A stretch of 64,000 bases of DNA from JBAYIE01 sp041665785. Lineage in GTDB: Bacteria > Bacteroidota > Bacteroidia > UKL13-3. The stretch lies in assembly GCA_041665785.1 (NCBI GenBank), contig JBAYIE010000021.1:1-64000 (forward strand), in the 5' to 3' direction. The translations under genes were made by a program, and so were the position numbers. Every line of letters begins with the position of its first letter. Position 1 is the first letter of the stretch. This document shows, piece by piece, positions 25,701-34,728 of this stretch. A model generated the notes under the pieces. It made no database searches. It was not told the origin of the DNA and worked only from the letters and a program-made list of their open reading frames with translations.

Positions 25701-26144
25701 ATGAATATGAAAAAACTCGCTATGCTAACCCTGCTGTGTTGTTTGATGCAGACACTGTTGGCTCAGGTAAATGAAGATGCCATTCTGGGCCGATGGCTCA
25801 GTGAATCGGGAAAAGCTAAAATTGAAATATTTAAATCGAACGGAAAATTTTACGGAAAAATTGTGTGGTTGAAAAATCCTAACAACGAAAACGGACAACC
25901 CAAAATAGATAAGAATAATCCGGACCCCAAAGAACGGAATCACCGTATTTTGGGTTTGTTGCTGGTAAGAAGTCTGGAGTATGACGGATCGGGGGAATGG
26001 CATAACGGCACCATATACGATCCCGAAAACGGTAAATCGTATAAATGCAAAATCACTAAAACGGAAAGTGGAGATTTAAGTATTCGCGGATATATCGGAG
26101 TCTCTATGATCGGACGTTCGACCGTGTGGACTCATTCAGAGTAG
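25701..26144 (+). CDS. DUF2147 family secreted protein
   Basis: A 147-residue protein with a signal peptide (MKKLAMLTLLCCLMQTLLAQ after a two-residue optional extension; ATG at 25701 or 25707). The mature domain has ILGRWLSESGKAKIEIF, GKIVWLKNP, NHRILGLLLV, WHNGTIYDPENGKSYKC and RGYIGVSMIGRSTVWT, the conserved blocks of DUF2147, a small beta-barrel found widely in Bacteroidota and Proteobacteria. It is periplasmic or surface exposed. A TATATTTG box at 25680-25687 would start transcription about 10 nt before the ATG. Molecular function is unknown. Confidence 0.85.
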   Translation: MNMKKLAMLTLLCCLMQTLLAQVNEDAILGRWLSESGKAKIEIFKSNGKFYGKIVWLKNPNNENGQPKIDKNNPDPKERNHRILGLLLVRSLEYDGSGEWHNGTIYDPENGKSYKCKITKTESGDLSIRGYIGVSMIGRSTVWTHSE

Positions 26145-26261
26145 AACGGTATGCGGGTGTACGAAATGGCTGAATGAAGGATGAGCTTATTCACATTCCC
26201 GAACAACTTATTTTTTCTTCTTCTGCCTAATTCCTTAGCATTGATGTTGTAAACCGATAAT

Positions 26262-27695
26262 ATGGCACTCAGCAGATTCTGGTCGTGGCTTGTAGCCGGC
26301 AGCATTCTTTATATTTTATACCTCCTGGCAACCGGAGGAATGTACACCCTTGGACAAGTGGTGAACGGAAAGCAACAGGAGCCGCTTATTGTTGCCGAAT
26401 TTCCTTTAATACAATTGTTGCAAACTGACTCCAACTTAGCCCGAAATATTGCTGTGGCAGGGACAACTGGTTACCGAAGCAATGATACCTTATACCGGGC
26501 AAACGAAACCGGAACGGTTCAGGTATGTGTTGGAACTTTGCCAGCCGATGGTATTTTTCCTACATGCAAAAATACCATGATGGATCTGTGGTTGCCACTA
26601 ATCGGTTACCTGACTTTTTTCTGTGGTTTATTGAATTTGTTGAACGACAGCAAGGCCATTCATGGAATGTCGAGGGTATTGACTCCCTTTTTTGTGCGCA
26701 TCTTTCCGGAGTTACCCAAAGGCCATCCTGCTTATGGTTTTATGACCATGAATTTCGCGGCAAATTTTCTGGGACTGGATAATGCGGCAACTCCGTTCGG
26801 ATTAAAAGCCATGGACAGCATGCAGGAAGTAAATCCGGAAAAGGAAAAAGCCAGCAACAGTCAGATCATGTTTTTGTGCTTGCATGCCGCCGGATTAACC
26901 CTGATTCCCACGTCTATTATCGGTTACCGTGCAGCGCAGAATGCAGCCAATCCGGCCGATGTGATGATTCCCTGTATTATCACCTCTTTTGTTGGAACTC
27001 TGGCGGCAATGTTTTTTGTAAGCATCCGGCAGCGTATCAATTTATTCAATGGAGTTATACTCGGATTAGTCGCCGCAGTTAGTGCAGTTGTGGGGTTGAT
27101 GATGTTTTACATTATGCGTCTCGAAGGATTAGAGAAAATACATTTTACGGGCAACCTCAGCAATGCGGTTTTATTGGTTATCATTCTGATGATCGTAATG
27201 TATTCTATCTACCGCGAGAAGGTGTTTCAGGTAAACAATACCAATATATTCGACTCTTTTGTACATGGCGCCAAAGATGGATTTACCACCGGCGTTCGTG
27301 TATTGCCATATATGATAGCCATGTTGGTTGCCCTGAGCATTTTCCGCAATGCCGGTTTGATGCAGATTGTGATGGGAGGTGTAGGAAATGTTATGTCGTG
27401 GTTCGGGGTTGATCAGCAAATCATCAATGCCATTCCTGTTGCGCTGATGCGACCCTTCAGTGCAGGTGGTTCACGCGGATTTATGCTCGACGCTATGAAA
27501 TCGCTGGGTCCGGATAGTTTGGCCGGTCGCCTGTCTTGCCTGTTTCAGGGTGCAGCAGAAACAACCTTTTATGTAGTTGCGCTGTATTTCGGATCTGTAA
27601 ACGTAAAAAACACGCGGTATACGCTGGGAATCATGTTGCTGGTGGATCTGGTATGCGTGCTGACTGCCATTGTGGTGTGCAAGTTGTACTTTTAG
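26262..27695 (+). CDS. nucleoside-recognition (Gate) domain protein, SpmA-SpmB fusion
   Basis: A 477-residue membrane protein with about ten hydrophobic segments. The first half matches SpmA (GYLTFFCGLLNLLNDS, then MNFAANFLGLDNAATPFGLKAM) and the second half SpmB (GFTTGVRVLPYMIAMLVAL, then RPFSAGGSRGFMLDAM, QGAAETTFYVVALYFGSV). Both contain the Gate (nucleoside recognition) domain. In spore formers the two are separate proteins needed for spore core dehydration; fused versions are common in Bacteroidota, where the substrate is unknown. A periplasmic insertion sits near residues 40-110. No operon partner is obvious. Confidence 0.88.
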   Translation: MALSRFWSWLVAGSILYILYLLATGGMYTLGQVVNGKQQEPLIVAEFPLIQLLQTDSNLARNIAVAGTTGYRSNDTLYRANETGTVQVCVGTLPADGIFPTCKNTMMDLWLPLIGYLTFFCGLLNLLNDSKAIHGMSRVLTPFFVRIFPELPKGHPAYGFMTMNFAANFLGLDNAATPFGLKAMDSMQEVNPEKEKASNSQIMFLCLHAAGLTLIPTSIIGYRAAQNAANPADVMIPCIITSFVGTLAAMFFVSIRQRINLFNGVILGLVAAVSAVVGLMMFYIMRLEGLEKIHFTGNLSNAVLLVIILMIVMYSIYREKVFQVNNTNIFDSFVHGAKDGFTTGVRVLPYMIAMLVALSIFRNAGLMQIVMGGVGNVMSWFGVDQQIINAIPVALMRPFSAGGSRGFMLDAMKSLGPDSLAGRLSCLFQGAAETTFYVVALYFGSVNVKNTRYTLGIMLLVDLVCVLTAIVVCKLYF

Positions 27696-27822
27696 TATCC
27701 GATTATAACCGTTTCCTGATGCCGCAACCCCGTTGGGAGATCGTCAAATCTTTTCAACACCATTTCCCTTCACCGTTTATTTCAATATTTTCGTGGATTA
27801 AAGATTTAAAACCACATTTTTT

Positions 27823-28191
27823 ATGGCATTAGATATAACAGGCAAGATTCTTCAGATTATGAATGAAACCAGCGGACAGTCGAAAACCGGCAATACCTGG
27901 ACCAAACAAGAATTCGTTATTGAAACATACGACAAGTTCCCCAAAAAAATCATGATCAGCGTAATGGGAGATAAGGTACAGGAACTCAAACGTTTTAAAA
28001 CCGGTGACGAAATTAAAGCGTCATTGAATATTGAATCGCGTGAATACAACGGGCGCTGGTATACCGATGTTCGCGCATGGAAACTGGAAACTGGAGGAAA
28101 TGGTGCTGCCGCTCCGGCATCTGAAAATTTCTATCCGGATTCAGAACCAAGCTTTACAGCCGATACCGCTACCGACGATTTGCCTTTTTGA
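27823..28191 (+). CDS. DUF3127 family protein with SSB-like acidic tail
   Basis: A 122-residue protein. Residues 1-85 form a beta-rich, OB-like domain (MALDITGKILQIM, TWTKQEFVIET, KKIMISVMGDKV, YNGRWYTDVRAW) characteristic of DUF3127, a Bacteroidota family. The last 35 residues are low-complexity and end TDDLPF. This is very close to the DDDIPF tip by which single-stranded DNA-binding protein recruits repair proteins. The tail suggests it binds nucleic acid and competes for or shares SSB partners; this is inference. cysS begins 6 bp after its stop, so they are co-transcribed. Confidence 0.85.
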   Translation: MALDITGKILQIMNETSGQSKTGNTWTKQEFVIETYDKFPKKIMISVMGDKVQELKRFKTGDEIKASLNIESREYNGRWYTDVRAWKLETGGNGAAAPASENFYPDSEPSFTADTATDDLPF

Positions 28192-28197
28192 GCGGTT

Positions 28198-29670
28198 ATG
28201 CTGGAGCAACGGTTAAAATTATACAATACCTTAACCCGTCAGGACGAGGAGTTCAAACCCATACTCAAAGGCCATGTCGGCATGTATGTATGCGGCCCGA
28301 CTGTATACAGCAATGCGCATTTAGGCAATGCACGCACCTTTATTTCTTTTGATCTGATCTATCGATACCTCTTGCATCTGGGTTATAAAGTTCGATACGT
28401 AAGAAATATTACCGATGCTGGTCATCTGGAAAGCGATGCCGATGAAGGGGAGGACAAAGTTAGTCGCAAAGCCCGCCTCGAGCAACTTGAACCGATGGAA
28501 ATTGTGCAGCGGTATACCTACGATTTTCATCAGGTGATGGATGCTTTCAATGCATTGCCACCCAGTATTGAGCCTACAGCTACCGGTCATATCGTTGAAC
28601 AAATCGAGTTGGTTAAAAAAATACTGGAATCGGGGTATGCCTATGAGAAAGAGGGTTCGGTGTATTTTGATGTAGAAAAGTTTGCAGCGAAATATTCTTA
28701 TACCCAGCTTTCCGGCAGAAATCTTGAAGAACTCCTGAATAATACACGAGAGCTGGAAGGTCAGACGGAGAAGAGAGGCCGTCTAGATTTTGCCCTTTGG
28801 ATCAAAGCAAAGCCCGAGCACCTCATGCGGTGGCCGAGTCCATGGGGAGAAGGGTTTCCGGGCTGGCATTTAGAATGTTCGGCCATGAGTGCAAAATACC
28901 TCGGCGATCATTTTGATATCCATGGAGGCGGAATGGATTTAATTCCAACACATCACACCAACGAAATTGCACAGAACATTGCTTGCTCGGGTCACCCGCG
29001 ATCGGTGAATTACTGGATGCATACCAATATGCTTACAGTAAACGGTCAGAAGATGAGTAAAAGTTTGGGCAATTCTTTTTTGCCCAATGAATTATTTGCA
29101 GGCACACATAAGTTATTGGATAAAGGATACAGTCCGATGGCGGTTCGTTTTTTTATGTTGCAGGCACATTATCGCAGTACTTTGGATTTCAGTAACGAAG
29201 CGTTGCAAGCTGCCGAGAAAGGGTTTGCCCGTTTGATGGCTGCCGTAAAATTGTTGGATGCATTGCCTGTTGGTAATGTTTCAACTGTGAATATTTCCGC
29301 ATTGGAAAGCCGGGTATATGCAGCGATGAATGAGGACATCAATACTCCTGTTGTACTATCGCATTTGTTTGATGCCGTACGCATGATTAATTCCATCAAC
29401 GATGCAAAAGAAAAAATTACGGAAGAAGATAAAACCATGTTGCATAAACTCATGCATAATTTTGTCTTTGAAATTTTGGGATTGAAAGCCGAAGGCACGG
29501 ATAATTCAGATAAAGTGGATGGGCTCATGCAAATGATTATGCAGATACGCAATGAGTCAAAAGCAAAACGCGATTTTGCAACTTCTGACCTCATTCGCGA
29601 TCGCCTGAAAGAGCTTGGATTCGAAATAAAAGATGGTAAAGAAGGAACTACTTTTACTCTCAACGCATAA
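28198..29670 (+). CDS. cysS: cysteinyl-tRNA synthetase
   Basis: A 490-residue class I synthetase of usual length. It has the zinc-site Cys (MYVCGPTVY), the HIGH-type motif as HLGN, WHLECSAMS and HGGGMDLIPTHHTNEIAQ for the catalytic zinc and specificity region, and KMSKSLGN. The DALR-type helical anticodon-binding domain and the FATSDLIRDRLKELGFEIKDGKEGT end are present. It charges tRNA-Cys in the cytosol. It lies 6 bp after DUF3127 and 3 bp before an M28 peptidase, so all three are probably one transcript. Confidence 0.96.
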   Translation: MLEQRLKLYNTLTRQDEEFKPILKGHVGMYVCGPTVYSNAHLGNARTFISFDLIYRYLLHLGYKVRYVRNITDAGHLESDADEGEDKVSRKARLEQLEPMEIVQRYTYDFHQVMDAFNALPPSIEPTATGHIVEQIELVKKILESGYAYEKEGSVYFDVEKFAAKYSYTQLSGRNLEELLNNTRELEGQTEKRGRLDFALWIKAKPEHLMRWPSPWGEGFPGWHLECSAMSAKYLGDHFDIHGGGMDLIPTHHTNEIAQNIACSGHPRSVNYWMHTNMLTVNGQKMSKSLGNSFLPNELFAGTHKLLDKGYSPMAVRFFMLQAHYRSTLDFSNEALQAAEKGFARLMAAVKLLDALPVGNVSTVNISALESRVYAAMNEDINTPVVLSHLFDAVRMINSINDAKEKITEEDKTMLHKLMHNFVFEILGLKAEGTDNSDKVDGLMQMIMQIRNESKAKRDFATSDLIRDRLKELGFEIKDGKEGTTFTLNA

Positions 29671-29673
29671 AGC

Positions 29674-30681
29674 ATGCTGTCGTCAAAAAGAATTTATTTT
29701 TCAAAGCTACTTTGTTTCTACACAGGACTGTTGTTTTTCAGCCTGTTGACAGGTTGTACACAAGAACCTGAAAAGAAAAAGACGGTGAAAACCCAAAGTA
29801 AAGAGACGTCTGTTTATGTCAAGGCATCTCCCGAATTCAATGCTGATACGGCGTATTCTTTTGTACAAAAGCAGGTTGATTTTGGACCCCGGGTTGTTTC
29901 TTCAGCGGCACATATTGCATGCGGCGACTGGATCGTTAAATCGTTTAAGAAATATGCCCATACGGTAATAGAACAGAAAGGTAGCATGATGAATTGGGAC
30001 AAACGACAAATCCCCATTCGAAATATAATCGCATCTTTCAATCCAAAACATACGAAACGTATATTAATTACAGCTCATTGGGACAGCAGGCCGTATGCCG
30101 ACAATGATCCGGTAGTAGCCAATCACCGGCAAGCGGTTACAGCTGCCGACGATGGTGCGAGTGGTGTAGCTGTAATGCTGGAAATGGCCAGAGTTTTGGC
30201 TCAGAAAATGCCCGATGTGGGTGTGGATTTTATTTGTTTTGATGCGGAAGATTTAGGCAAAACCGCATACGATGATAGCTATTGCCTGGGCTCGCAATAT
30301 TGGGGTAGAAATTTGCATCAGGCCGGTTATAAAGCAGATTTTGCTATTAACCTGGATATGGTTGGCGGCAGGGGAGCGAAGTTTGTTTGGGAAGGATACA
30401 GCATCCAACAAGCGGAACCGGTCTTACGTCGCGTTTGGGATCACGCAATTCAATTGGGCTATTCCGGTTATTTCTTTTATTTCCGAAGCGGTGCCATAAC
30501 TGATGATCATAAATACATTTTTGATTATACCTCCATTCCGGCTATCGACATCATATGTTTCAATCAGGAAACCGGATTTCCTTCGTGGTGGCATACCATC
30601 CACGATACAATGGAAAACATTGACCGGAATACACTCAAGGCCGTTGGTCAAACAGTTTTAGAAACAATTTTCAAGTATTAA
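29674..30681 (+). CDS. M28 family lipoprotein, glutaminyl-peptide cyclotransferase-like
   Basis: A 335-residue zinc enzyme with a lipoprotein leader ending LLTGC, so it is anchored outside the cytoplasm. Motifs: HWDSRPYADNDP, AADDGASGVAVMLEMARVL, DAEDLG and, near the end, WWHTIHDTMENI, which supply the metal ligands and general base of M28 peptidases. Lack of a second zinc set plus the DSRPYAD and CLGSQYW motifs are more like glutaminyl cyclases, which convert N-terminal Gln to pyroglutamate, than aminopeptidases. That choice is inferred. It is the last gene of the cysS transcript. Confidence 0.85.
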   Translation: MLSSKRIYFSKLLCFYTGLLFFSLLTGCTQEPEKKKTVKTQSKETSVYVKASPEFNADTAYSFVQKQVDFGPRVVSSAAHIACGDWIVKSFKKYAHTVIEQKGSMMNWDKRQIPIRNIIASFNPKHTKRILITAHWDSRPYADNDPVVANHRQAVTAADDGASGVAVMLEMARVLAQKMPDVGVDFICFDAEDLGKTAYDDSYCLGSQYWGRNLHQAGYKADFAINLDMVGGRGAKFVWEGYSIQQAEPVLRRVWDHAIQLGYSGYFFYFRSGAITDDHKYIFDYTSIPAIDIICFNQETGFPSWWHTIHDTMENIDRNTLKAVGQTVLETIFKY

Positions 30682-30707
30682 GTACATTTTAGGAACTTAT
30701 ACACAGT

Positions 30708-30722
30708 GACTAAAATTTAGTC
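30708..30722. promoter_or_regulatory. palindrome GACTAAA-A-TTTAGTC
   Basis: A perfect 7-bp inverted repeat around one A, in the 186-bp AT-rich gap before the secreted Ig-like genes. It has no T-run, so it is more like a protein-binding site than a terminator. No function is claimed. Confidence 0.25.
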
Positions 30723-30867
30723 TTGAAAATCAACGTATTGTATAATTTGGATTATATGAGTAGCTGTTTTTAATATATAAACATCATAATTTAGCATCGT
30801 GTAATAATTAAGTCGGTTATTGCATAAAACAGCAGTTTATATTATAAAACATAATACTTATATAACT

Positions 30868-31488
30868 ATGAAAACAATTAATCTCTACTTAACCCTTATT
30901 TTTCTCATGATTGGTTCTGTTGCCATAGCTCAAAGTTCCACTAGCCCGGATTCTGTTTGTGCGGGAGCAACAGGTAAAAGTTACAAGGTAAACGGAACCG
31001 CAGGAAGTACATACACCTGGGTTATTAACGGTGGAACGCAGGCAAGCGGAGGAAGTACAGATTCCATTACAGTGGATTGGTCGGCAACACCTGGAACAGA
31101 CACCCTGAAAGTAGTTGAGTTTAATGTGATCGGTTGTCCGGGCGATACCATCAGCTTAGCTGTAGTTCGCTTACCTGCACCCACTGCAACCATTTCCGGA
31201 ACAGATTCAATTTGTATCAACTCTTCAACTGGAGGGGCTCCTTTACAATTAAGCTTTACAGGAGTAGGGCCATGGACAGTGGATTATCTTGAGGATGGGG
31301 TCACAAGGAATATTTCCACAAGCAATAATCCGTACACCTTCGATTCGCAGGTATTTGCTTCAGCCGGTGTAAAGAATTACAGTGTCAGTACTGTGAGTGG
31401 CCGTTTGGGTTGTTCAGGCTCAGGTTCCGGATCGGGTAGTGTAACTGTTTTTTCAAAACCAGCTACGTCGGCAATCTTTCATTATTAG
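30868..31488 (+). CDS. secreted protein with PKD/Ig-like domains
   Basis: A 206-residue protein. The ATG at 30868 opens a signal peptide (MKTINLYLTLIFLMIGSVAIAQ); the ATG at 30820 adds 16 polar residues. Residues 25-110 form a PKD-like domain (SVCAGATGKSYKV, STYTWVINGG, SITVDWS, VIGCPGDT) and 110-200 a second Ig-like domain. It ends abruptly after SKPATSAIFHY with no sorting domain. Its first domain is clearly related to that of the next gene, 12 bp downstream, so the two arose by duplication. Likely extracellular, probably adhesive or structural; role unknown. Confidence 0.7.
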   Translation: MKTINLYLTLIFLMIGSVAIAQSSTSPDSVCAGATGKSYKVNGTAGSTYTWVINGGTQASGGSTDSITVDWSATPGTDTLKVVEFNVIGCPGDTISLAVVRLPAPTATISGTDSICINSSTGGAPLQLSFTGVGPWTVDYLEDGVTRNISTSNNPYTFDSQVFASAGVKNYSVSTVSGRLGCSGSGSGSGSVTVFSKPATSAIFHY

Positions 31489-31500
31489 GAATTGAATGGT

Positions 31501-32547
31501 ATGAGGGTAAAACACAACACGTGTTTAATCATACTGTATGTACTCGGCTTTACTTTTTCAGGATTTTGTCAACCCGGGCAGGTTGACACCCTTTGCGCAG
31601 GAACTGCACAAGTCCGGTATGGCGTGCAGGAAAATGCGGGATCAAGATACAGTTGGAGTGCAGGCGGTGGAGTGGTTGCATCCGGTAACGGTACCGCTTC
31701 GGTAACTGTAAACTGGAGCAACATTCCCGGCCATTACGAGCTAAATGTAGTAGAACAAAATGCATCAGGGTGTATTGGCGATTTGGTAAAACGTATGATT
31801 TACCTGAAAGGCGACTCCTTTCAAACATCCTATCCGAAAGAAGCATGTGTCAACGATTCCGTAACATTCAAAGTCAATGGGGCAGACTGGTATACCTGGA
31901 GTAATGGTCAAACAGATAGTTTTATTCGCATCCGCCTTTTACACGATACCACCATTTCCGTGATCGTGCGCGATACCTCATGTGGCAATCGGGTAGATAC
32001 TTTGAATATGTGGGTGAAAGCCCGGGAAAGACCACAATCAGGATTCAATACCAGTACCGAAGAAATATTTCTGAATCAAAAAGTTGAATTGCGTTACTCG
32101 GGAAATGAGAAGGACAATGTATTTTGGGAAATCCAGAAGGCTGATGTCAGAGCCCGAAATGCCCATTTGATAAACACCATATTTATGGATACCGGATTAG
32201 CAGTCATACGAATTGTATCTATTAATTCTTTTGGTTGTCTGGATACGTTTTACCGGGAACTGGAAATCCGGGATGAAAACCTGTTCATTCCAAATGCATT
32301 TACTCCGAATGGTGACGGATTAAACGATGTGTTTAAAGTATCCAGTCATAACATGAAGAACTTCCGGATGGTTATTGTAAATCGATGGGGTGAAATCGTA
32401 TTTTCGAACAACGAACCGGAACAGGGATGGGATGGAACCTGGAAAGGTGCACAAGCTCCGGAAGGGGCATACACCTTTCAATGTGAAGCCACCGGGCGAT
32501 CTGGAAAGTATCACGCTGAAGCAGGAAGTATAACTTTGTTGCGTTAA
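31501..32547 (+). CDS. type IX secretion substrate with type B (gliding-type) sorting domain
   Basis: A 348-residue secreted protein. A signal peptide (LYVLGFTFSGFC) is followed by a PKD-like domain related to the upstream gene, a second beta-domain, then the hallmark type B C-terminal domain: IPNAFTPNGDGLNDVFKV, MVIVNRWGEIVFSN, GWDGTWKG and APEGAYTFQCEATG. Such domains route proteins through the type IX secretion system to the outside and usually need PorP/SprF-type partners, which are not present nearby. It sits in the middle of three same-strand secreted genes with 12-13 bp gaps. Likely cell-surface adhesin or matrix component. Confidence 0.88.
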   Translation: MRVKHNTCLIILYVLGFTFSGFCQPGQVDTLCAGTAQVRYGVQENAGSRYSWSAGGGVVASGNGTASVTVNWSNIPGHYELNVVEQNASGCIGDLVKRMIYLKGDSFQTSYPKEACVNDSVTFKVNGADWYTWSNGQTDSFIRIRLLHDTTISVIVRDTSCGNRVDTLNMWVKARERPQSGFNTSTEEIFLNQKVELRYSGNEKDNVFWEIQKADVRARNAHLINTIFMDTGLAVIRIVSINSFGCLDTFYRELEIRDENLFIPNAFTPNGDGLNDVFKVSSHNMKNFRMVIVNRWGEIVFSNNEPEQGWDGTWKGAQAPEGAYTFQCEATGRSGKYHAEAGSITLLR

Positions 32548-32560
32548 AGATGATTGAAGA

Positions 32561-33643
32561 ATGAAACGGTATATTAAAGTATTCTTTTTAATGGCATTCT
32601 TTCTGATGCTATGGTCAGTGAAGGGATGGAGTCAGAGTACAATTTCATCCTGGCGTTGTGATAGTGCAGTAGGTATGTGTGCCGTTCAGTCGTATTCATT
32701 CTCCGCAGCTGTAAACGGCGGATCCGCTCCATCAGGGCCCGATTACGGTTGCCTTACTTCTCAACCGAATGCTACCTGGTTTTTTATGCAGGTTCAGGAC
32801 ACCGGAGCGATGACCATACAAATTAAAACAGCACCGCAGCGGGATGTGGATTATGTGTTATGGGGGCCCTTCACCACTCCATTGTATCAATGCGATACAG
32901 GTCTTACCGCGTCAAAAATTCTTTCGTGCAGTGTAGTACGCAATAGCGCGCACAACAATTTTACCTTAAACAATACATCGACCGGTTTGTATTATATTTT
33001 ATTGATTTCCAATTTTTCCAATAATAATACGACCCTTTCATTTGACGTTACAGCCGGAAGTGGAACCGCTAATTGCGATGTGCAGTGTAACCTGTATGGA
33101 ATCAATGCAACTGCAAGTGCGTGCGGATCAGGAGCACAAACCGGGGGGTATACGGTTAGCGGAACCATTTCAACCTATTTATTTCCTACATCAGGAACGC
33201 TTACAGTAAGTTCAAGTTGTGGAGGGAGTGTTTCATATAATGCCCCATTCAGCACAACAATGAATTATGCTTTGCCTCTGGTTGGCGGTAAAGGCCAGTC
33301 ATGCACTATTACTGCAGTATTCTCGGCTATTCCTTCCTGTTCGCGCAGTTTGCAGTTAACAGCACCAACGTGTTGTGATGTTACGCCGGTATCAACGCAA
33401 ACTGTTTGTGAAGGACAAACGCTCCAATTGACCAGCTCCAGTACCAATGGAGGAACATATTATTGGTCTGGTCCATCATCATTTTCTTCGTCTTTAGCTT
33501 CACCCATTATTTCAGATATTGCTCTAACGCAGGCAGGAACTTATCAGGTTTATGTGGTAAATGGAATCTGTACCACGGATTCAAAAAATGTTTCTGTGAC
33601 CGTAAATGCAAAACCACCGGTAAAGACAATCATCCATGAGTAA
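32561..33643 (+). CDS. large secreted Ig-like domain protein lacking a sorting domain
   Basis: A 360-residue protein with a signal peptide ending GWSQ. It has a Cys-rich N-terminal domain (WRCDSAVGMCAVQSYSF, then DYGCLTSQPNATWFFMQVQDTGAM and DVDYVLWGPF), typical of Bacteroidota proteins that precede PKD and sorting domains, followed by a beta-sandwich with paired Cys and a final Ig-like repeat. It ends NAKPPVKTIIHE, just where longer relatives would continue to a type B sorting domain. It may be a truncated gene or a partner carried by the preceding protein. It is 13 bp downstream of the type B gene. Confidence 0.7.
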   Translation: MKRYIKVFFLMAFFLMLWSVKGWSQSTISSWRCDSAVGMCAVQSYSFSAAVNGGSAPSGPDYGCLTSQPNATWFFMQVQDTGAMTIQIKTAPQRDVDYVLWGPFTTPLYQCDTGLTASKILSCSVVRNSAHNNFTLNNTSTGLYYILLISNFSNNNTTLSFDVTAGSGTANCDVQCNLYGINATASACGSGAQTGGYTVSGTISTYLFPTSGTLTVSSSCGGSVSYNAPFSTTMNYALPLVGGKGQSCTITAVFSAIPSCSRSLQLTAPTCCDVTPVSTQTVCEGQTLQLTSSSTNGGTYYWSGPSSFSSSLASPIISDIALTQAGTYQVYVVNGICTTDSKNVSVTVNAKPPVKTIIHE

Positions 33644-33665
33644 AACAAAGCAGGGATAACACGGA

Positions 33666-33696
33666 TTTGAATTCTCCTTTTTTGTTAGTAGGTTTG
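33666..33696 (+). promoter_or_regulatory. promoter of the dihaem cytochrome c gene
   Basis: TTTG at 33666-33669, 19-bp spacer and TAGGTTTG at 33689-33696: a full match to the Bacteroidota consensus. The expected leader is about 17 nt before the ATG at 33717. Confidence 0.65.
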
Positions 33697-33716
33697 ATTA
33701 ACCTATACCCCACATT

Positions 33717-34682
33717 ATGAAAAAATTATTGAAGATCCTTGGAGTGATCATCGGACTGGCTGTGCTGGTGATCCTCGGATTCATGGCCTACATTGGCATC
33801 AGCGGAATTCCAAAGTATGAACCCGGCAAACTCGAGATGAAGGTGGAAGCAACACCCGAACGAATTGCACGGGGACAAAAAATTGCATCTGTCATGTGCA
33901 TCGAATGCCATGCCAACGAGAATGGAATTCTTACCGGTAAATTGCTCATTGATGTACCTCTTGAATTCGGTGCTATTTATTCGAGAAACATTACCCATGA
34001 TCCGGAAATTGGAATCGGAAGTTGGACGGATGGTGAATTGTATTATCTGTTAAGAACCGGAATCCGTAAAGATGGACAGTATATTCCACCTTATATGGTG
34101 AAATATCCGTTGGCATCTGATGAAGATGTGAAGAGTATTATTGCCTGGTTACGGTCAGATGCCCATGGTGTGCAGGCTAGTCAGGAAGAAGCACCACCGG
34201 CAGAACCCTCTTTTTTAACTAAATTTCTGACGCATGTGGCATTCAAACCATTTGCATTGCCAACACAAGAAATAAAAATGCCGGACACCAGCGATAAGGT
34301 GGCCTTTGGCCGGTATTTGTCAACAGCATTGTTTCAGTGTTATCCATGTCATTCAGCTGACTTCAAGACCATGAATGAGCTGGAACCGGAAAAATCGGTT
34401 GGATATTTTGGTGGAGGAAATCCATTGTTGAACAAAGAACGCAAGGTGATTCATTCAGCTAATATCACACCGGATGAATCTGGAATCGGGGCATATTCAG
34501 AGGAGGAGTTTTTAACGGTTTTGAAGACCGGTAAAAAGAGAGATGGTTCTCAGGTACGTTATCCTATGATACCCTATGCAGTGTTAACGGATGAGGAAAT
34601 CAGAGCCATCTATGCTTACCTGCAAACTGTTCCGAAAATTAAAAACGATATAAAAGCATTGGCTGCTGCTAACCTGGAATAA
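33717..34682 (+). CDS. membrane-anchored dihaem cytochrome c
   Basis: A 321-residue protein. An N-terminal segment (LGVIIGLAVLVILGFMAYIGISG) anchors it in the inner membrane with the rest in the periplasm. Two class I cytochrome c domains follow, with haem motifs CIECH at 61-65 and CYPCH at 208-212 and likely axial Met residues in PPYMVKYP and RYPMIPY. It resembles the cytochrome subunits of alcohol/aldehyde dehydrogenases and other periplasmic electron carriers. No dehydrogenase gene is adjacent, so its donor is unknown. It has its own strong promoter. Confidence 0.9.
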   Translation: MKKLLKILGVIIGLAVLVILGFMAYIGISGIPKYEPGKLEMKVEATPERIARGQKIASVMCIECHANENGILTGKLLIDVPLEFGAIYSRNITHDPEIGIGSWTDGELYYLLRTGIRKDGQYIPPYMVKYPLASDEDVKSIIAWLRSDAHGVQASQEEAPPAEPSFLTKFLTHVAFKPFALPTQEIKMPDTSDKVAFGRYLSTALFQCYPCHSADFKTMNELEPEKSVGYFGGGNPLLNKERKVIHSANITPDESGIGAYSEEEFLTVLKTGKKRDGSQVRYPMIPYAVLTDEEIRAIYAYLQTVPKIKNDIKALAAANLE

Positions 34683-34704
34683 TCCAATGCTGTTGGTTTT
34701 CCAA

Positions 34705-34712
34705 TAACTTTG
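34705..34712 (+). promoter_or_regulatory. TAACTTTG promoter box of the DUF255 gene
   Basis: A perfect TAnnTTTG box about 17 bp before the ATG at 34729; no TTTG at normal spacing. Confidence 0.35.
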
Positions 34713-34728
34713 TAACGGTAACCAACGC

